DNA of 64,000 bases, taken from Paralvinella palmiformis. Lineage: Eukaryota > Annelida > Polychaeta > Terebellida > Alvinellidae. The notes beneath the pieces are model-generated. The model made no database searches and was not told the origin of the DNA. It saw only the letters and a list, made by a program, of their open reading frames with translations. The position numbers were made by a program, and so were the translations under genes. Positions 1 through 12,713 of this stretch are shown in pieces. Position 1 is the stretch's first letter; the number at the start of each line of letters is the position of its first letter. The stretch covers positions 278,501-342,500 of the forward strand of contig JAODUP010000159.1 in assembly GCA_025642065.1 (NCBI GenBank), in the 5' to 3' direction.

Positions 1-3000
1 TTTAACCAGACATAAATAAATCGTGGAATACGGTGACAGACAATCGTTTTAATGTGAGCCGATACACGTCAAAGTAGAAAATGCTTAAGGTAAGCTGATG
101 TTTATATATATTTACTTCAAGAATTTTGACTTGACTTATAAGTCTTATTTTATAAAACTCCACATTAGTTAGGTCTAGACTAGTTTGTTTCTGGTGTTAA
201 AGTAGGTTCTAAACTCTAGATGGTATTGGCTATTACTTGAATGTGAATAAGTAGGTCTACTCACAGTTGTACACGGTGTCGTTTGTCGTGACAGTTATAA
301 ATAGAAATATAGTTTGGCTTCAAACTAGTCTACTCTCAACCAAATCTCAAATTTATATGCCTATCCTTAGTCCTACCAGTGACAGTTACTCAGACTCAGT
401 ACACTGACTAGTTTGAATCTTTGATAGTTTTTGTTTTATGACATTTATGTTATCTTATAAATCTTACGTTTACAACATTTTCGGTGTTCCATTGCTATTC
501 GCACAGTGGTTAGAAAATTATGTTGCAAATCTGCAGACTGTGTGTTCAAATCTGACTCATACCTGTCATGTGTTTGTGAGATGTTTGCCAAAGGCAAAGG
601 AGTTGCTATTCAGCCAAATGTCTCAGATTTGACCAGTGCTATGGTTAAATAAACCAATCGACCAAACAATTGTTGTGATGTGTGTTATAATTATAATAAG
701 ACCCACAAAGATGGTTCTCAGATTGTTGGCACCTTGTGTTACAGAACTGGACCAATAACTGAATAAGTGCATTCTGTCAGCTATTGGTCCAACACTTTCC
801 AGTTTGCCTGCACACTTAAATGTATACATGCATGGGTCACAGACTCACAGTTATTATAATAGCACCTCTATGCATGTATCTTTCAGTTTGTTGTCAGCTA
901 CAAATGAAGCTGTGTGTTGTAAGATGTGTTTTGTTTTTGAGCTCCCAAATAATATTCATTGCAGTATCAGACAATCGTGTAGATTAGTGTATGGATACTA
1001 GGGGGATGGGAGGAAATATCCACAGTATACTTCAATGAAGCATATCCATCACCATGCATGCTAATCACACATTTAGAACTTTACTACTTTGGGAATAAAT
1101 GTAAATATATTTGCTTCCCTGAGTAAAAGTGAGGGAGTTAGAGCATTTTAAACAAAATTAAATCTTATTAATACTCATAGATTAGTTTCAGTAATACGAT
1201 TTCATGTTGTATATTTTGTGAACTCGTATATAAAATATGTGTATAGACACAGAATAGCATGATTTAAGTTTAATGGACGAATTGGTTTATTTGTATTCAT
1301 TGCCTACATTAGTAAAAGATTAGTGCCATAAATATAGTCACTTAATATGCTATCCAGCAGTTAGTGCCACACCAATAGCACATTAGCAACTTTTCTGATA
1401 GTGTACTGGAGTAAGTAAGTAAGATTTGTTACTGTTAGCACTGCAGATATGCACAAAGAGAGTGCTCAAGCTTTAGCTGCTGCAGAACAAGTCTGAACCA
1501 ATAGCAACAGCCTTTATGTTAACTTAGTATGTTAACTTTTATATCAATATTAGTTATATAAATGAATGTGAATATCCTGGTTTATCATTTAAGGAAGTGT
1601 ATATGTGTGTGTGCAGCTACAAATTATCAGGATCAAATATATAAGTTCATATAAAACTTTCAACATCTGTCGATGCTAATCTGATCAATCATTTTATATC
1701 AGACTTACAACTACAGACATTCATTCTGTCTCAAGTTTGTGAGATGGTTTGTCACTGATGGCAGATGTACACTATTTAATAATAATATGCTTATAATCAG
1801 GCAGAGCAAACTGACTTGTTACAGTTAATTTCTTTGTATACGGTTTAATAATGGTGAGAATAAGTGAACTAAAATAAAAAAGGAAAATTCCTTTACCTGG
1901 CTCCTCATGCCTAAACATCTAGATGTGGATATGCCTTCCAGTATATAGCATGTGTGTAATATGAAAATATCCATATGTGTAATAAATCTATATTTTCTTC
2001 TCACTCAGTATTCATAAATATTGATTATTATGCAACAATCCATCTATCCAGAATATGTGGTGATAATGACTGAATAATAGGTGATGATGTGGCTCTCTCA
2101 AGTGGACATAAACGGAAACATCCAAAGCTAACAACAGCTTGATATTTTTGGTTATTATTATTTTTGTTGTCTTTTAAATCAACTGTGAAATATGGCCAAT
2201 TACTGGATTAGTATTGGAAAATCTGCACGTAGTTGTGAGGTAAAGGTATTAATTCATGCATTTCTATGTCGTATAACAGCAAGGTTGGAGATGACATATT
2301 TATCAACTTTGATTTAAGTACCTCAATTTAGCCCCTAAACCACTCCATGACATCTCCAATTAATTTTCTGAATATTTCCGATTTCCATGTGTAAACTGTT
2401 AGGAGCTCTGTTGTTGATCTGAATATTTAGAAGGTGGGCTAAACTTCCGCTGAGGGTGTGCGTACTGAAGAGCCAAGGGTTGATGTTTTGTTTGTTTACA
2501 ATCAGCTGTCAGAATGGAAATCCGCAATATCCAAGTGTTCTGAAATGATAGATTCCCTCCATATCAGGATCACCGGGTATCTCAAGAATGGCCAGTGGTA
2601 AAGTAAATAGTATGGATCCATGGGTAGTTCTCAGCCCTGGCAAGGTTCAAACAACTGATGTTTTTAATATTTTGAGCAAAATTGCTGTTAATGGACGAAT
2701 CTGCCCAACTCAGTTGGTAAAAGCTTTATCTTAAACAGTTAAAGCTTTCAGATAGTATTGTAAATATGGGTTAGTGCCTTGTTAGTTTGAGACAATTATT
2801 TATATTCTCTCTGGATACTAGTTGCACCGGTCACTGGGACCATGGCTAGAGCAGCTTACAGTCCATTAATTAATTTATGTATTTGCTGTTAATATCACAT
2901 TTTATTATTAAGTTTTATTTAAGTCTCTATTGTATTAACTACATTGTTCATTCATTGTGCATCAGTGTTAACTAATTAGTTTTAATTCAATGTTAGGTTC

Positions 3001-3619
3001 ACTGATTGGCCATCCTTGGATATATGGTTGTACTACAAATAAAGAATTGAGACATTACAGTCAATATAAAATTATAATAATAATAATATAATTTTATATA
3101 AAGCCTTAATGAACCATAGTTGTTCTTGGGTGCTTCATGCTGAGAATAGAATTGAAACATGTCCTGGTTCACATAGGACAAACAAATTATATAAATATAC
3201 AGATACAGCAGTTTGTAGAAGTTATAAATATGCTAATTTAAATGTGTGCATTTTATCTTTAAGGACCTTAAAAATATTTCTTTATTTGTTGCAAGTTTAA
3301 TAGGCAACTTATTTTGCAGCCTTGAGGAGCTGATGCTCCGAAATATCACAACACAAGTAAACAATATTGGTGAATGTGGTACGTTAACCATCCAGTGTTA
3401 GAAATGATGACCACTGAGAGAGAGAGTTTATTCTTGTTGTTTAACATACTGGCTTATAACTGCTGCTATATGCAATATGTTCCTTTCCCATGGTCCTTAT
3501 ACCAGCAACCACAGAGACTAACCAGTGTTTCTCCTTACTCCAATCTTAGATGTACTTTGTACTCTCGTTTTACTTTCATAAATAGATTATTTACTCTTGA
3601 CCTGGTTAATGGAGAAAAC
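1..3619. other. AT-rich non-coding stretch
   Basis: Apart from one diverged tRNA-like repeat near 490-640, I see no gene, RNA or clear repeat here. The short open frames (60-68 codons) have no recognisable motif, no splice context and a composition no different from the surrounding AT-rich DNA. It is either intergenic or part of a 5' UTR intron of the gene whose coding begins at 30026. Confidence 0.5.
490..640 (+). mobile_element. SINE-B-like tRNA-derived repeat, old copy
   Basis: A stretch with an A-box-like start (cacagtggttagaaaatt), a B-box-like centre (gtgttcaaatctgactc) and the words 'tcatacctgt' and 'tgtttgtgagatg'. These are shared with better copies at 25862 and 33285. It is strongly diverged. 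The 64-codon open frame over it is incidental. Confidence 0.4.
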
Positions 3620-3700
3620 AACCTTGAAGAAATCAAGGTTGATGTTCAGAGAATTTCATCAACCTTGAAGAAATCAAGGTTGATGTTCAGAGAATTTCAT
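3620..3700 (+). repeat. 41-bp tandem duplication with internal hairpin
   Basis: A 41-bp unit beginning aaccttgaagaaatcaaggt is present twice in a row (3620-3660, 3661-3700), almost without change. Each unit opens with a small inverted repeat (aaccttga / tcaaggtt), so each copy could form a stem. The unit is not a multiple of three, so the 136-codon open frame across it changes frame between copies and is unlikely to be a gene. Confidence 0.85.
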
Positions 3701-4734
3701 TTTTTTTTACAATGTTCAGGAAATGATCTAAATATTTTGCTACATAAAGACGACTTCCATCTATCAATAGATATACTCATATAGCATTGTGTATTGGGTA
3801 AATTTATTAAAGTATCTATACTGATTGAGTGACAATTTATATTACGGCTTCTTATGCGACTCTTTGCTGCTATCCAGAGAAGATACTTGTTTAAGTCACT
3901 GATATTTCGTCTCTAAGGTTCAACTGTAGCTTTTATTTATTCCCAGATCAGATATATATATATATCTGGCAGTTTGTGTCCCTTGTTTTATTGATCTGTG
4001 GGAGTGCGATGCCATTTTCTAATGTTGGGTGTCTGTTGTTTATGAGTGAGGTTAAAAATAGGCAAAGGAATAGTACTTATAATGTAATATAATACTAATA
4101 GGTTTAACGAAGTGTACTTACCAGCTGCAGCTAGTCCAAGGCACCTGTGATATGAAGTAACCTAATCAGAAATGTTAAATAATCAATATTGTTTGTCAGA
4201 TAAATCACACAGTGCTGAAACATTAGTGCCTTTAACACACTCACCAGACTCCCAACTTATTAATCAGCTAATCTATTTGACTAACAAAAGTAGCATTGAG
4301 GTTTATACGCTTTTCTCTGATCACTGATTCTTATGTTAGAGATCAACCCATTTTACATGATAACAAATCAATAGAGATAATATCGTTAGGAACGCGCTCA
4401 TTAACAACAGACAACCCCCCCCGACCCCGGGATCTTAAATACCATTATATAAGATAATACTAACAAAATATAGTTACTGTTGATTGGATTTATATATATT
4501 ACTACGTGGAAGAAGACTAACTGCGAAGCAACAACTTTTTTATTTTTTGGTTTGTTGTCGTCGTCATTTTCTGAAGTCCTCCGACATCAGTAGAGTTGAA
4601 GCTAGTAGTTATTATTGTTAGAAGAACAGTTAATTGGTTTATTTTGATTCCAGATTTCACTCAACGGTTGAGTTGGTTGATGTCAACCCCCCCCCGGCCC
4701 CCGGATTGAGCTAAATTAGGCGAAACGGTTAAAT

Positions 4735-5128
4735 AAACGTGATCGTATCGCACCAATTCTTCAACCACTACATTTGGTTACCTGTTAGACAGCGTAACCA
4801 TTTCAGGATTTTTTTTTAACAACTTATTAATCTATCAATGATATGACACCCGAATAGCGGTGTGAACTGGCGTCCATTTGAGAAAGTCATCCCGGAAACT
4901 CAGGTCTGTAGATATTAGAAATGCGTGGTCTCTTGAAAATTTTAAATTCGTTCTAAATCCACACCTGGTCAAGGTGCAGCTTTCATGGATAAATACTAAT
5001 TATCGTTTAAATGTCTTATAGGGTTTTTACAGATACTTTATTTGAGTTATCACTGTACAAGGCCTTTGACTGGGTCCTGCTTAAGTAAGGGTGCTTTATT
5101 AAATATATATTATTATTATTATAAACAC
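4735..5128 (+). mobile_element. LINE 3' end fragment (non-LTR retrotransposon)
   Basis: Read on the + strand, the words IWLPVRQR, RKSSRKLRS and SLENFKFVL appear in order with stops and frame changes between them. They match the conserved C-terminal part of CR1/Jockey-type LINE reverse transcriptases (usual pattern LHWLPV..RI.FKI...YK, then AP.LWN..P). A second copy at 56936-57440 has the same words plus the part deleted here. Both end in the same 3' tail (gctttattaaatat followed by (ATT)n). The copy is 5'-truncated and internally deleted, so it cannot be functional. Confidence 0.75.
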
Positions 5129-6685
5129 CGGTGATGAAATGTTACTTTATGGCTACTTTTGTCCTTATGGTTGGCTTAATGAATTAAGTGACCTAATGAG
5201 CCGATGTATGAAATTAAACACCCTATTCAGACATGCTATTGCTATACCAGACTTTCAAACCTGGATGCTATAGGTCTGACACCAAGTACATTAACTGTTG
5301 GATAATTAGAGGCACCAGGCCAGAGCATCATTGGTGGCATACACAAGTTTTAAAATCACTTATTATTATGATTGATTTATGTGTGTGTGTTATAACTCCG
5401 AACTGTTACCAAAAATGTGTGTGTGTATATCCCAGTCAAGTCAGGTTTATTGTAAGAAATGCCTGATGTTAACAGTATCATAGGGTCTGATTGTTGTTTT
5501 TCTGTTAAAAATTCTCTATTTAATCTTATGGCTAGCAAGTAACCAGAGTTAGCTAAAAGTTGAGCTAAATAGTTACCTATTCATAAATGTAACATTAAAT
5601 ATATAATTTAAATATAATTATATTTACATATTGTTCGGTTCAGTAAAGTGGGTGTACATGTTGATGTCCTTAAGGTCATTATTATCTGGATGAGTGGGTA
5701 GCATCTTATCTCAGTCAGGTTTTTAAATTTCAGGTCAATGTTTAAATTTAAATATCTATCTATTTTATGGTCATCACATAAGTATAGATAGCATTTGTAA
5801 TTTACATTAGACATGCTTTTAGGTGTATAAATTCATTCAATAAAGTACACATGTATCTGTGAGATAGGAGTCCTTTTTATATCACAGCTGGTCAAAGTTG
5901 AACAATGTTCAACCTTGCATTGCAGCATGCCACAAAACATGCATAATCATGATTACATGACACAACATGTCCAAACAGGTTTTATTACGTAAAATGTTTT
6001 CTTTGGGGAAAAACACTAATCTTTACATCTGATTCATAAATCTAACAAATTCTTTCTCGGTTATAATTACCGAAGCAAGAGCAGTCAGAGTCAGCAAAAT
6101 AGTAAACATATGAAAGTGGCCCATGTCCACGTGACTGATCCCTGTAGAACCTTCCTTAAAAATGCTCTAAGCTGTGAACAAAATATTTAAAAGACTGTCC
6201 AGTCTACTTGTTCTGACCATTCTATTTATAAATGGAAGTTTGTGATTTATTATTTTTAAGAATTGTTATCGTTTATATTTCACATTACAATTACAACTAA
6301 TAATAATGATGATACTGTATATACATTGTATTATTAGATCACAAAGACACTTGGTCATTTATTAAGTAGATACTGTTCAGTAGATATAGAGTCTCCACTG
6401 TCAAATTGAAAAACAATTGTTCCATAATGGGACAGATGTATATAATATTATGTTACTTGTATTAATTTTATTAGCATTTATTTTATTTGATCACATAATG
6501 TATTTCTATTTCATCCATCCATTAATTTGTAACAGTAGACATTTTGTGGTATTTAGTATTGTCATTTAACTGGTTACTGACAGCAGTCACATTAAAAACA
6601 AAAGATTCTCTGCACGATTAAAAAAAATTTGATTAAATGTATCATTTTAATTGTAAACAATTGTGAATACCGGATCTGATACTGT

Positions 6686-6688
<3 letters not shown>
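5129..6688. other. Non-coding, nothing recognised
   Basis: AT-rich sequence without recognisable genes, splice-flanked exons, tRNA-like boxes or tandem repeats. Confidence 0.4.

Positions 6689-6739
<51 letters not shown>
6689..6739 (+). repeat. (CA)n microsatellite
   Basis: About 50 bp of uninterrupted CA. Confidence 0.95.
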
Positions 6740-6743
<4 letters not shown>

Positions 6744-7090
6744 TAAATAAGTTACAATTATGGCACTTTTTGATAAATATCTTACGATATGCCATAATAT
6801 TAATTCATTGTGCTGTAACACATTCCGATGAACCCTGACTGGTAAACATTATTTTGTCATCTCACAGTCCGTGATATTGAAACTCCGGGAGTTTTTGTTG
6901 TCTGTGGGAGGTTCGGTGTCCTGATTAGTGTTTATATTGATCCATTATAGACTGGTGTCTGAGGTCCAAGTCTAAAAGTAGACTAATAATAATCATGGCA
7001 GCTGAGACAGCTGACAGTATGATGACTGTTGAATATTGTTTATGCTTGTTGTTAACTATTGTTGATTGTCAAGTAGCTGATGTTACTGCA

Positions 7091-7243
7091 GCGTGTGTGT
7101 GTGTGTGTGTGTGTCAGAGAGAGAGAGAGAGAGACACACCCAGAGAGAGAGAGAGACACACACACAACCAGAGACAGAGAGACACACAGAAAGAGGGAGA
7201 CACACTCACACACAGAAAGAGAGAGAGACACACACACACACAT
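7091..7243 (+). repeat. Compound (GT)n / (GA)n / (CA)n tract
   Basis: A GT run passes into interleaved GA and CA blocks (agagagagacacac-like). All three forward frames and a reverse frame stay open through it, giving artefact proteins rich in Cys/Val, Arg/Glu or Thr/His. Confidence 0.9.
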
Positions 7244-7919
7244 TGCTACAACAAAGTATAAAAAGCGAAATAATCATTACTACTTAAGCTTTGGTGGCAT
7301 CATAAACAAAACAATATTATCATTGGACGTGAAAATGACAACCATAAAGGCCAGTGATATTACTGTATACCGGAATATTTATATAACGTTTGTCTGAATC
7401 TTAGATATAAATTATCTTTAAAACCCGCAGATATTATTTTTATTTACGTTGGCTTAAAGACCATAATATAATTATTGATTTAGCTGTACCATTGAACCAC
7501 CACCTCTAATCATATAGAGTATTGTAATATGGCTATTATCCTTTTCAGTTTTTTTGTGGTATTTAGAAGTTGCAGTTCTTCTATAAAGGAATTACGCCCA
7601 GAGCTATTTGGGTTGGATCATTTACAACAATGGAGGACCTTTTTACATGATGGCCCCGATTGTGTGTATTGTATTATAACAATAGGCTGTTGTGATGATT
7701 TCATCGTGTACTATCTGTTTTTTTTCTTAATCTTATGCGAAGCTAATTAAAGTATTATTTTATCGATCAAAAATGGTTTATTCAGGATCTGTTACAAATG
7801 AGCTTTTTTGTTGTAAAAAAACAACAAACCCAACAACATTGTATGTTACAATTACATAGTACACCAGAGCCGCATGCATACACATACATACAAATCACTA
7901 CACGCGCAGTGCATCCAGG

Positions 7920-7970
7920 GCCGTCTCCGTGGTCTAACTATTAGCACGATTGGCCACAGATCTATAGTTT
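7920..7970 (+). mobile_element. SINE-A head fragment
   Basis: The words gccgtctccgtggtctaact and 'gcacgattggccacaga' match the tRNA-like head of SINE-A. The B box and body are missing. Confidence 0.5.
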
Positions 7971-8218
7971 AAAATTATTAGTTTGCCTTTTTGAGATGGC
8001 AGCAGGATGTACCGACTAGATGTACCAACTTGCCGTGTAAATAATGTCAAAGTATATATATATATAATAAAATATTATATTTAGATATTGATTCTAGATA
8101 AAAAAAGTTGTATCAAAAGATATATTAATGTACTGAGAACAAGTGGTTATGATGTACACATGTAATACAATACTAGAAACATATAAATTATGTTACCAAG
8201 CTACATGTGAAAGCTACT

Positions 8219-8255
8219 AATATATATATATATATAAATATTGTGTGTGTGTGTG
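8219..8255 (+). repeat. (TA)n-(GT)n microsatellite
   Basis: A short TA run is followed by aaata and a GT run. Confidence 0.85.
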
Positions 8256-9231
8256 AGCTTTGAAGCAGTAATCCATCTTAGGACATGGTCAGATGAGCCT
8301 GAAGACAAGCTCTTTCGAAATGCAATTCCAGATGGTCCTCCAAGGACGTTTACCTCATGTTGTGCCACAGCGTCATTGAGGAATATTAGACGTCATTGTT
8401 GTACTAAATAAAAACCTCTACATGTATGTAACTGTCATGCATCTAGATGGAAAGAAATTGCATTATAATTATATCACAAACGTGTACATACTTGCAATAA
8501 GAATTTTTACTGGAGTTATTAATAATGTATGGTTTATATCTGACTCTTCTTTGAGGCAAATCAAATCTAATGTAATTACATATATTACATGGTAGAACAG
8601 TCGGCATGTTCCTATGTTTAAAATTAATGGGACTTAATCAGTAGGGATTCTCATGTAAAATGATAGTGATCAAATTCAATTAGTCTGATTATATTTTGAG
8701 GTATTTTTATGAGGAAAAGGAGGTGTGAATATGCAAAACATTATATAAATATCTGTCTGTCTGTCTGTCTAGATCCATAACTAATATTCAGACTGCTGGC
8801 TAACTACCCTAGAAGCTTGTTGTCACAAATAAATTAGATTTAATCTGTCTTTATGGTAATATACATACAAGTCATTTAAAATGTTATTTTAAACCTGAGA
8901 GAATTGGTCCTTTAAATGGATCATTTGAGTTTTGGTTGGGTTTGAGGTTATTAGTATTCTGGATGTGTTTACTACCATTACACCGGGTGAAGCAGGGTGT
9001 ACAAACAGGATTGTACTGTACTCGGCCAGCCTAGATGCTAAGCATAATGTCAGAGCTTCAGTAGTACTGTCAGAGTATCACTTTTTTCAGGTCCATTGTT
9101 TAAGATCTGTGATCGAAATTAAAACATTCTGGTGGATTCAATGATTGATTGATTTTATTCAGGATTCATTTCTTAAATGTATACGTCATTTAATAGCTTA
9201 TACAGCGACCTTACTGAACTGTGCAGGTACT

Positions 9232-9331
9232 CTTATAGCCCAGTGATTACAGCTCTGGTACAAATCTCCAGATTAAGAGTTGAATCCGACTCGGATGCCG
9301 GTGTTTATGGGGTGTTTCTCCTTTCTTACTG
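9232..9331 (+). mobile_element. SINE-B-like tRNA-derived head
   Basis: The words 'tagcccagtgattacagctc' and gttgaatccgactcggatg resemble the A and B boxes of SINE-B. It is followed directly by a SINE-A-like copy in the same direction. Confidence 0.5.
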
Positions 9332-9510
9332 TAATCTATGGTCTAACTGGTAGCACGTTTGGCCACTGAGATCCAAACCACCTGAGTTCAAATACCAGCA
9401 TGGGCATGTCTGTAGGGTGTTTCATCTTTTACCTTGCCTCATTACCTTTGGACGTGGCTCAGCCCATTCAGCCTACCTTGTGCACAAAAATGGCCGCCAA
9501 ACATCTTTAC
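9332..9510 (+). mobile_element. SINE-A, diverged copy
   Basis: The head (atggtctaactggtagcacg), B-box region (gagttcaaataccagc), body (tcattacctttggacgtggc) and tail (ccttgtgcacaaaaatggcc) appear in SINE-A order. It is older than the near-consensus copies. Confidence 0.7.
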
Positions 9511-10087
9511 CATACGGCAACTTTGATTGTAGATTTTACTTAATTAAGAACACTAGACTTTGTTGACCTCTTGTTGATATCACTATTATTATTATACTAT
9601 TTGCAGCCATATTATTATTATGTCTATAACCTAAGGTTCGGATAGGCATTTTCATGAGAAAAGAAATAGTTAGCTGAAACCGATAAAATATTATTCGTTT
9701 TGTATTCTGTTTAAATCAGGTTATTAATGGATGAATGTGTATACCTAATAGAACATTACTGTTACTTCTGAGTTAATATTGCTGCATGTTTTCTCAACGC
9801 TTTTGTCCTAATTGATAAATAGTTGTCAAGAAATGGAAGAATTGTTAAATAAAGACTATAACAAGATCATTGCTCTGTTTGCTCGTATGACCTTGGAGAT
9901 CTCTGTCGAACGTAGATCAACCAATTATTAATTAAACAGGTTATTGAATAGGTAGTGCAGTGTTTGGGGTTTTATGACGGAAAATCGTTTTTTGGAATTA
10001 TTGGGTATAATATTGTTTTTGCGACGTTTATGGAGCCAAACCGGGATCCGTGTGCAAGAGAGTTGAGGTTACGACGATGGCGTATAA

Positions 10088-10260
10088 CTGGTCCAATGGC
10101 TTAGTGGTTTGAGTAATACCACACAAGGCACCGGGTCAGGGCTCAAATGCTAGTCATGCCTGTGTTTGTGGGATGTTAACCTTAGGGCTCCGTCCATCCG
10201 AAACAACTGGCAAGGTTTCCTCTGTTATAAATTCTAAATCTGTTTAGAATTAGTCTCCCA
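10088..10260 (+). mobile_element. tRNA-like SINE, unclassified
   Basis: An A-box-like 'atggcttagtggtttgag' is followed about 40 bp later by gggctcaaatgctagtcatg and then 'cctgtgtttgtgggatgtta', as in SINE-B copies. The downstream part differs. Confidence 0.45.
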
Positions 10261-10587
10261 CCGTGGAGGTTAGCTATGAATAATTGATTATCTGTGTATC
10301 CCTCACTGGGGAATCACTGGAGTTAATTGAGAACGCTTCCATATCACTGTCGGTAATGATCTTTGTCGCAGATATGCAGATCTAAGTTTGAATCCTATCG
10401 TTAGCTGTGTCCGAGGGATATTTCATCTCGTCACTCGTTTGCCAGATTCCCCGAGTGTGACTGGTGTAAAGTATAAACAAATAAATCATCCGGAGACAGT
10501 GGGAAGAGAGATAGAAATGAGCCATTGGTATAGTTAAGTAGCCATTTAAAAATAAACGCCATTCAAATTTGTATTATAATATTTAAA

Positions 10588-10769
10588 GGGGGCCTCCGTG
10601 GTCTAGCGGTAGCGTGTTGGACCACATATCACTACCACCCGTGTTCGAATCTCGATGTGGGTATATCTGAAGGTTGTTTCATCTTTGACTTCGCTTCATT
10701 ACCTTTGGAGGTCGCTCGGCTCATTTAGCCTACCATGTGCACTAAAGTGGCCATAAAACACCAATCATC
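10588..10769 (+). mobile_element. SINE-A, near full-length
   Basis: It contains a tRNA-like head with A box (gtggtctagcggtagcg) and B box (gtgttcgaatctcg), the body word tcattacctttggaggtcgc and the tail 'gtggccataaaacaccaatc'. It is flanked by an 11-bp perfect TSD, ttataatattt (10574-10584 and 10770-10780). This is the mark of LINE-driven retroposition of an RNA polymerase III transcript. Confidence 0.9.
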
Positions 10770-11517
10770 TTATAATATTTGTTGGCCTGATGACGCGCAT
10801 AAAGAAGAAGGTGGCGGTTAATTTCTAGGTCTCCGAGTAACCAATATTTCAATGTTCCAGGCTATCCATGAATATCAGATTATGACTATTGCTCGTTGGT
10901 GTCCATTATTATGTTGTAGAATACCGATCTGACTCGCGGTTAATTATTACAACTCAGATATTTATTAGTAGCTATTTTTTTATGGTAATCGGCCTTAATA
11001 TAAACAGAAATGGTTAAGAGACTATAGACGGTGAATATCAATAATAAAGAAAGAATCTCTTACTTGGTGGAAACGAATCTACTGTACTAAGATGTGTTTT
11101 AAACGTGTTGACAATGCGTCAACACAGATATTTGTCGACGTCGTCTAATAGGTCAACAAAGGTATTCGGTCTCTTGGTAACCTGATATATTACAAAGCTC
11201 GAACTTTTTCATTTGGCATCAGTGCAGTTCCTCTTCTTTATCGTACTGACCTTTATTATACTGATCCCGGAGGTAGTGCACCTTTAAGTGGAGTCTTCAT
11301 GGATAGCATCCTCATTGTCATTCTGGAGTTTTGCGCTGTTAAGTGTTATTGTGTGTTTGTTGTACGAACGGTTCGAAGGAAAACCTTATGGGCTTCAGGA
11401 TTAGTTGTTGTATGAAAAAGCTTTGTATTTTTGTTAATTCATGAAACTTTATTTTAAGTGATCGAGTTCGTTTTAGCCATTAGCATCACAATTAACTACG
11501 TAGTACTAGTAGTAGTA

Positions 11518-11600
11518 GGGCGCCTCAGTGGTCTAACTGGTAGCGCGTTGGATCACAGATCACTTAACCGCCCGAGTTCGAATCTCGGTGTGGGCATATC
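11518..11600 (+). mobile_element. SINE-A head only
   Basis: The tRNA-like head (gggcgcctcagtggtctaac through gagttcgaatctcggtgtgg) stops after 'gggcatatc'. The body is missing. An inverted complete copy begins 16 bp later. Confidence 0.8.
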
Positions 11601-11616
11601 ATTAATGTGTGAATGA

Positions 11617-11804
11617 GATGATGATTGATGTTTCACAGCCACTTTTGTGGACATGGTAGGCTAAATGGGCCGAGCGACCTCCAAGGATAATGAGACGAAG
11701 CGAAAGACGAAACAACCTTCAGATGTGCCCACACCGGGATTCGAACACGGGTGGTAATGATCTGTGGTCCAACACGCTACCGCTAGACCACTGAGGCGCC
11801 CCCA
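11617..11804 (-). mobile_element. SINE-A, near full-length, reverse
   Basis: A complete reverse-strand copy with (ATC)n-type tail at the low-coordinate end and head at the high end. A perfect 14-bp TSD, taatgtgtgaatga, lies at 11603-11616 and 11805-11818. With the + head just upstream it forms an inverted pair. Confidence 0.92.
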
Positions 11805-12160
11805 TAATGTGTGAATGAAGCTAATAAAATAAATAGACGCTTTTTGGCTGCTCAAAAGTGGATAAGACACACTGATGACTTTATTGGGATTTAAAACAAA
11901 ATATATTCAACTATTTTGATGAATCGGTTTGTGTACTCACTGTTTGAGGTCATCTTGATTTATATATCCCGGTATTGTGTGTGTTCCAATAATGCCCACT
12001 TCGGGAACAGAATTCAGCTGTCTGACTGAGAGGTGTCTGTCATTATTGCGTTAACGTCGGATAGTGTGACGGTGACACATAAAATGATATCGGATGTCTT
12101 CCTCGAAGATGCGGAACATTCGTTTTCTATCTGAATCCGGCGATGTTCCTCCTGTGATGT

Positions 12161-12212
12161 GATGATGATGATTGGTGTATTACGGCCACTTTTGTGGACG
12201 TGGTAGGCTCCA
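12161..12212 (-). mobile_element. SINE-A 3'-tail-only insertion
   Basis: Only the last ~50 bp of SINE-A is present (gatgatgatgattggtg through ggccacttttgtggacgtgg). It is flanked by a perfect 14-bp TSD, tcctcctgtgatgt, at 12147-12160 and 12213-12226. It is therefore a complete integration event of a severely 5'-truncated copy, not a leftover of a longer one. Confidence 0.85.
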
Positions 12213-12438
12213 TCCTCCTGTGATGTATGTAGGAGGCAGTGAAACCTCAGTGAAAGGGAACAATCTATGCCAGCACACACACACACATACAATTTCTTGT
12301 TGTTGACAAATTACTAGTTATTAGCTATCATTGTATAGTATATCTCTGTTAGAAACATTATAATTTTGGCAGGCGGCTTGTTTAAAAAAAACACTAAAAC
12401 TGTGACTCTTGGTAAACATGTATATTTGTTTGTGTTAT

Positions 12439-12439
<1 letters not shown>

Positions 12440-12474
<35 letters not shown>

Positions 12475-12486
12475 GAGGGGGGGGGG
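12440..12486 (+). repeat. (CT)n-(GT)n-poly(G) tract
   Basis: A CT run is followed by a GT run and then about ten G. A similar composite, CA/CT/GT/GA, lies at 12661-12711. Confidence 0.85.
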
Positions 12487-12660
12487 ACTTTTGGGTGTCA
12501 TAATATTTAGGCGGATCCTGTATACTATTTCATAATTATTAGATTATACACCTGGATTAAAACAGTTTGGAAGAGAATAGAACTTGATTAAGTATTTTGG
12601 TAAGTAATTATGTTATAAAATGTAATAGCATATATATAACAAGTTGACTGAGTGATTTTC

Positions 12661-12674
12661 TCACACACACTCTC

Positions 12675-12711
<37 letters not shown>
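12661..12711 (+). repeat. (CA)n-(GT)n-(GA)n tract
   Basis: The order is CA, CTCT, GT, GA. The CA and GT blocks are complementary and can pair. Confidence 0.85.

Positions 12712-12713
<2 letters not shown>

Noticed and set aside
3374..3784. 136-codon open frame, the longest of the left part
   Set aside because: It crosses a 41-bp tandem duplication that shifts frame, has no recognisable domain and no splice or promoter context.
6995..7397. Overlapping open frames rich in Cys/Val or Arg/Glu/Thr/His
   Set aside because: They are translations of GT/GA/CA simple repeats.
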